NCBI GenBank assembly: GCA_002328185.1
Contig: DCWQ01000042.1
Coordinates: 994 to 6,650 of the forward strand
Source: Dehalococcoidia bacterium UBA2158
Lineage (GTDB): Bacteria; Chloroflexota; Dehalococcoidia; Lucifugimonadales; UBA3495
Length of the DNA stretch: 5,657 bases
Direction: 5' to 3'
Under the pieces are notes generated by a model, which was not told where the DNA came from, ran no database searches, and saw only the letters and a program-made list of their open reading frames with translations. Below, piece by piece: positions 5,521 through 5,657 of this stretch. A program made the translations under genes and the position numbers. Positions within the stretch are counted from its first letter, which is position 1. Each line of letters begins with the position of its first letter.

Positions 5521-5657
5521 TCGGCCAACGACGCCGCGCCCGCACCGCAGGCAAGTCCGACGATTGGATCGCGGCAACTATGGCGGAATTAAGGGAACTA
5601 CTGACGAAAAACATCGCGTAACCGCTAAACTGGACCAGATAACAGCGAGGGCTGCCT
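5521..5657. other. Right edge: no supported gene
   Basis: The recombinase similarity stops at about 5520, and I see no N-terminal integrase domain beyond it. A + strand frame from a GTG at 5442 runs to TAA at 5619-5621 and ends in DDWIAATMAELRELLTKNIA, a helix-like, plausible C-terminus. It has no ribosome binding site, and its first half lies antisense to the recombinase remnant, so I do not call it. On the - strand a frame is open through most of this stretch but resembles nothing known. Confidence 0.4.

Overview
The window is a stretch of bacterial DNA with five genes that can be defended, all on the + strand, three sizeable gaps, and a right end holding remains of at least two dead genes on the - strand. 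The host cannot be fixed from sequence alone. The amidase sequence style, the short beta-sandwich domain of the exported protein and the small 'GIF...' membrane proteins remind me of Chloroflexota (Dehalococcoidia/SAR202-like), but that is recollection and inference. Moderate G+C in the genes, more A/T in the gaps, and recombinase debris suggest an accessory or rearranged region rather than a tightly packed core locus.

Layout. 1-390 is a small hydrophilic protein of unknown function, touching the left edge. 507-1913 is a complete amidase-signature hydrolase with the Lys/cis-Ser/Ser triad intact. 1914-2597 is an A/T-richer gap with one short frame of decayed-gene appearance, a good sigma70-type promoter candidate, and a 21-bp-phased direct repeat just before the next gene. 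2598-3680 and 3683-4348 form a tight pair separated by 2 bases. The first encodes an exported protein with a small beta-sandwich head, a roughly 140-residue highly charged helix and a C-terminal membrane anchor. The second encodes a four-helix membrane protein ending in a bacterial PH-like (bPH2/DUF304) domain. After a 408-base gap, 4757-4927 encodes a 56-residue membrane protein with nine consecutive valines; its real start is a GTG with a strong ribosome binding site.

4937-5520, read on the - strand, holds coding remains that no single open frame shows. Moving between frames, 5520 to about 5111 spells much of the catalytic domain of a tyrosine recombinase (Arg-I box, beta-hairpin Lys, HxLR box) broken by apparent one-base deletions and two in-frame stops. 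It runs directly into a second remnant, with pentapeptide repeats (ANLxx) followed by a perfect leucine-heptad segment ending at 4937.

Working together. The best functional unit is 2598-4348, perhaps with 4757-4927: a stalked, membrane-anchored surface protein co-made with a PH-like membrane protein and possibly a tiny membrane partner. Its role is unknown. The amidase is probably a stand-alone catabolic enzyme, since no GatB or GatC is present. The recombinase remnant suggests past insertion of a mobile element nearby, but nothing here shows which genes it carried.
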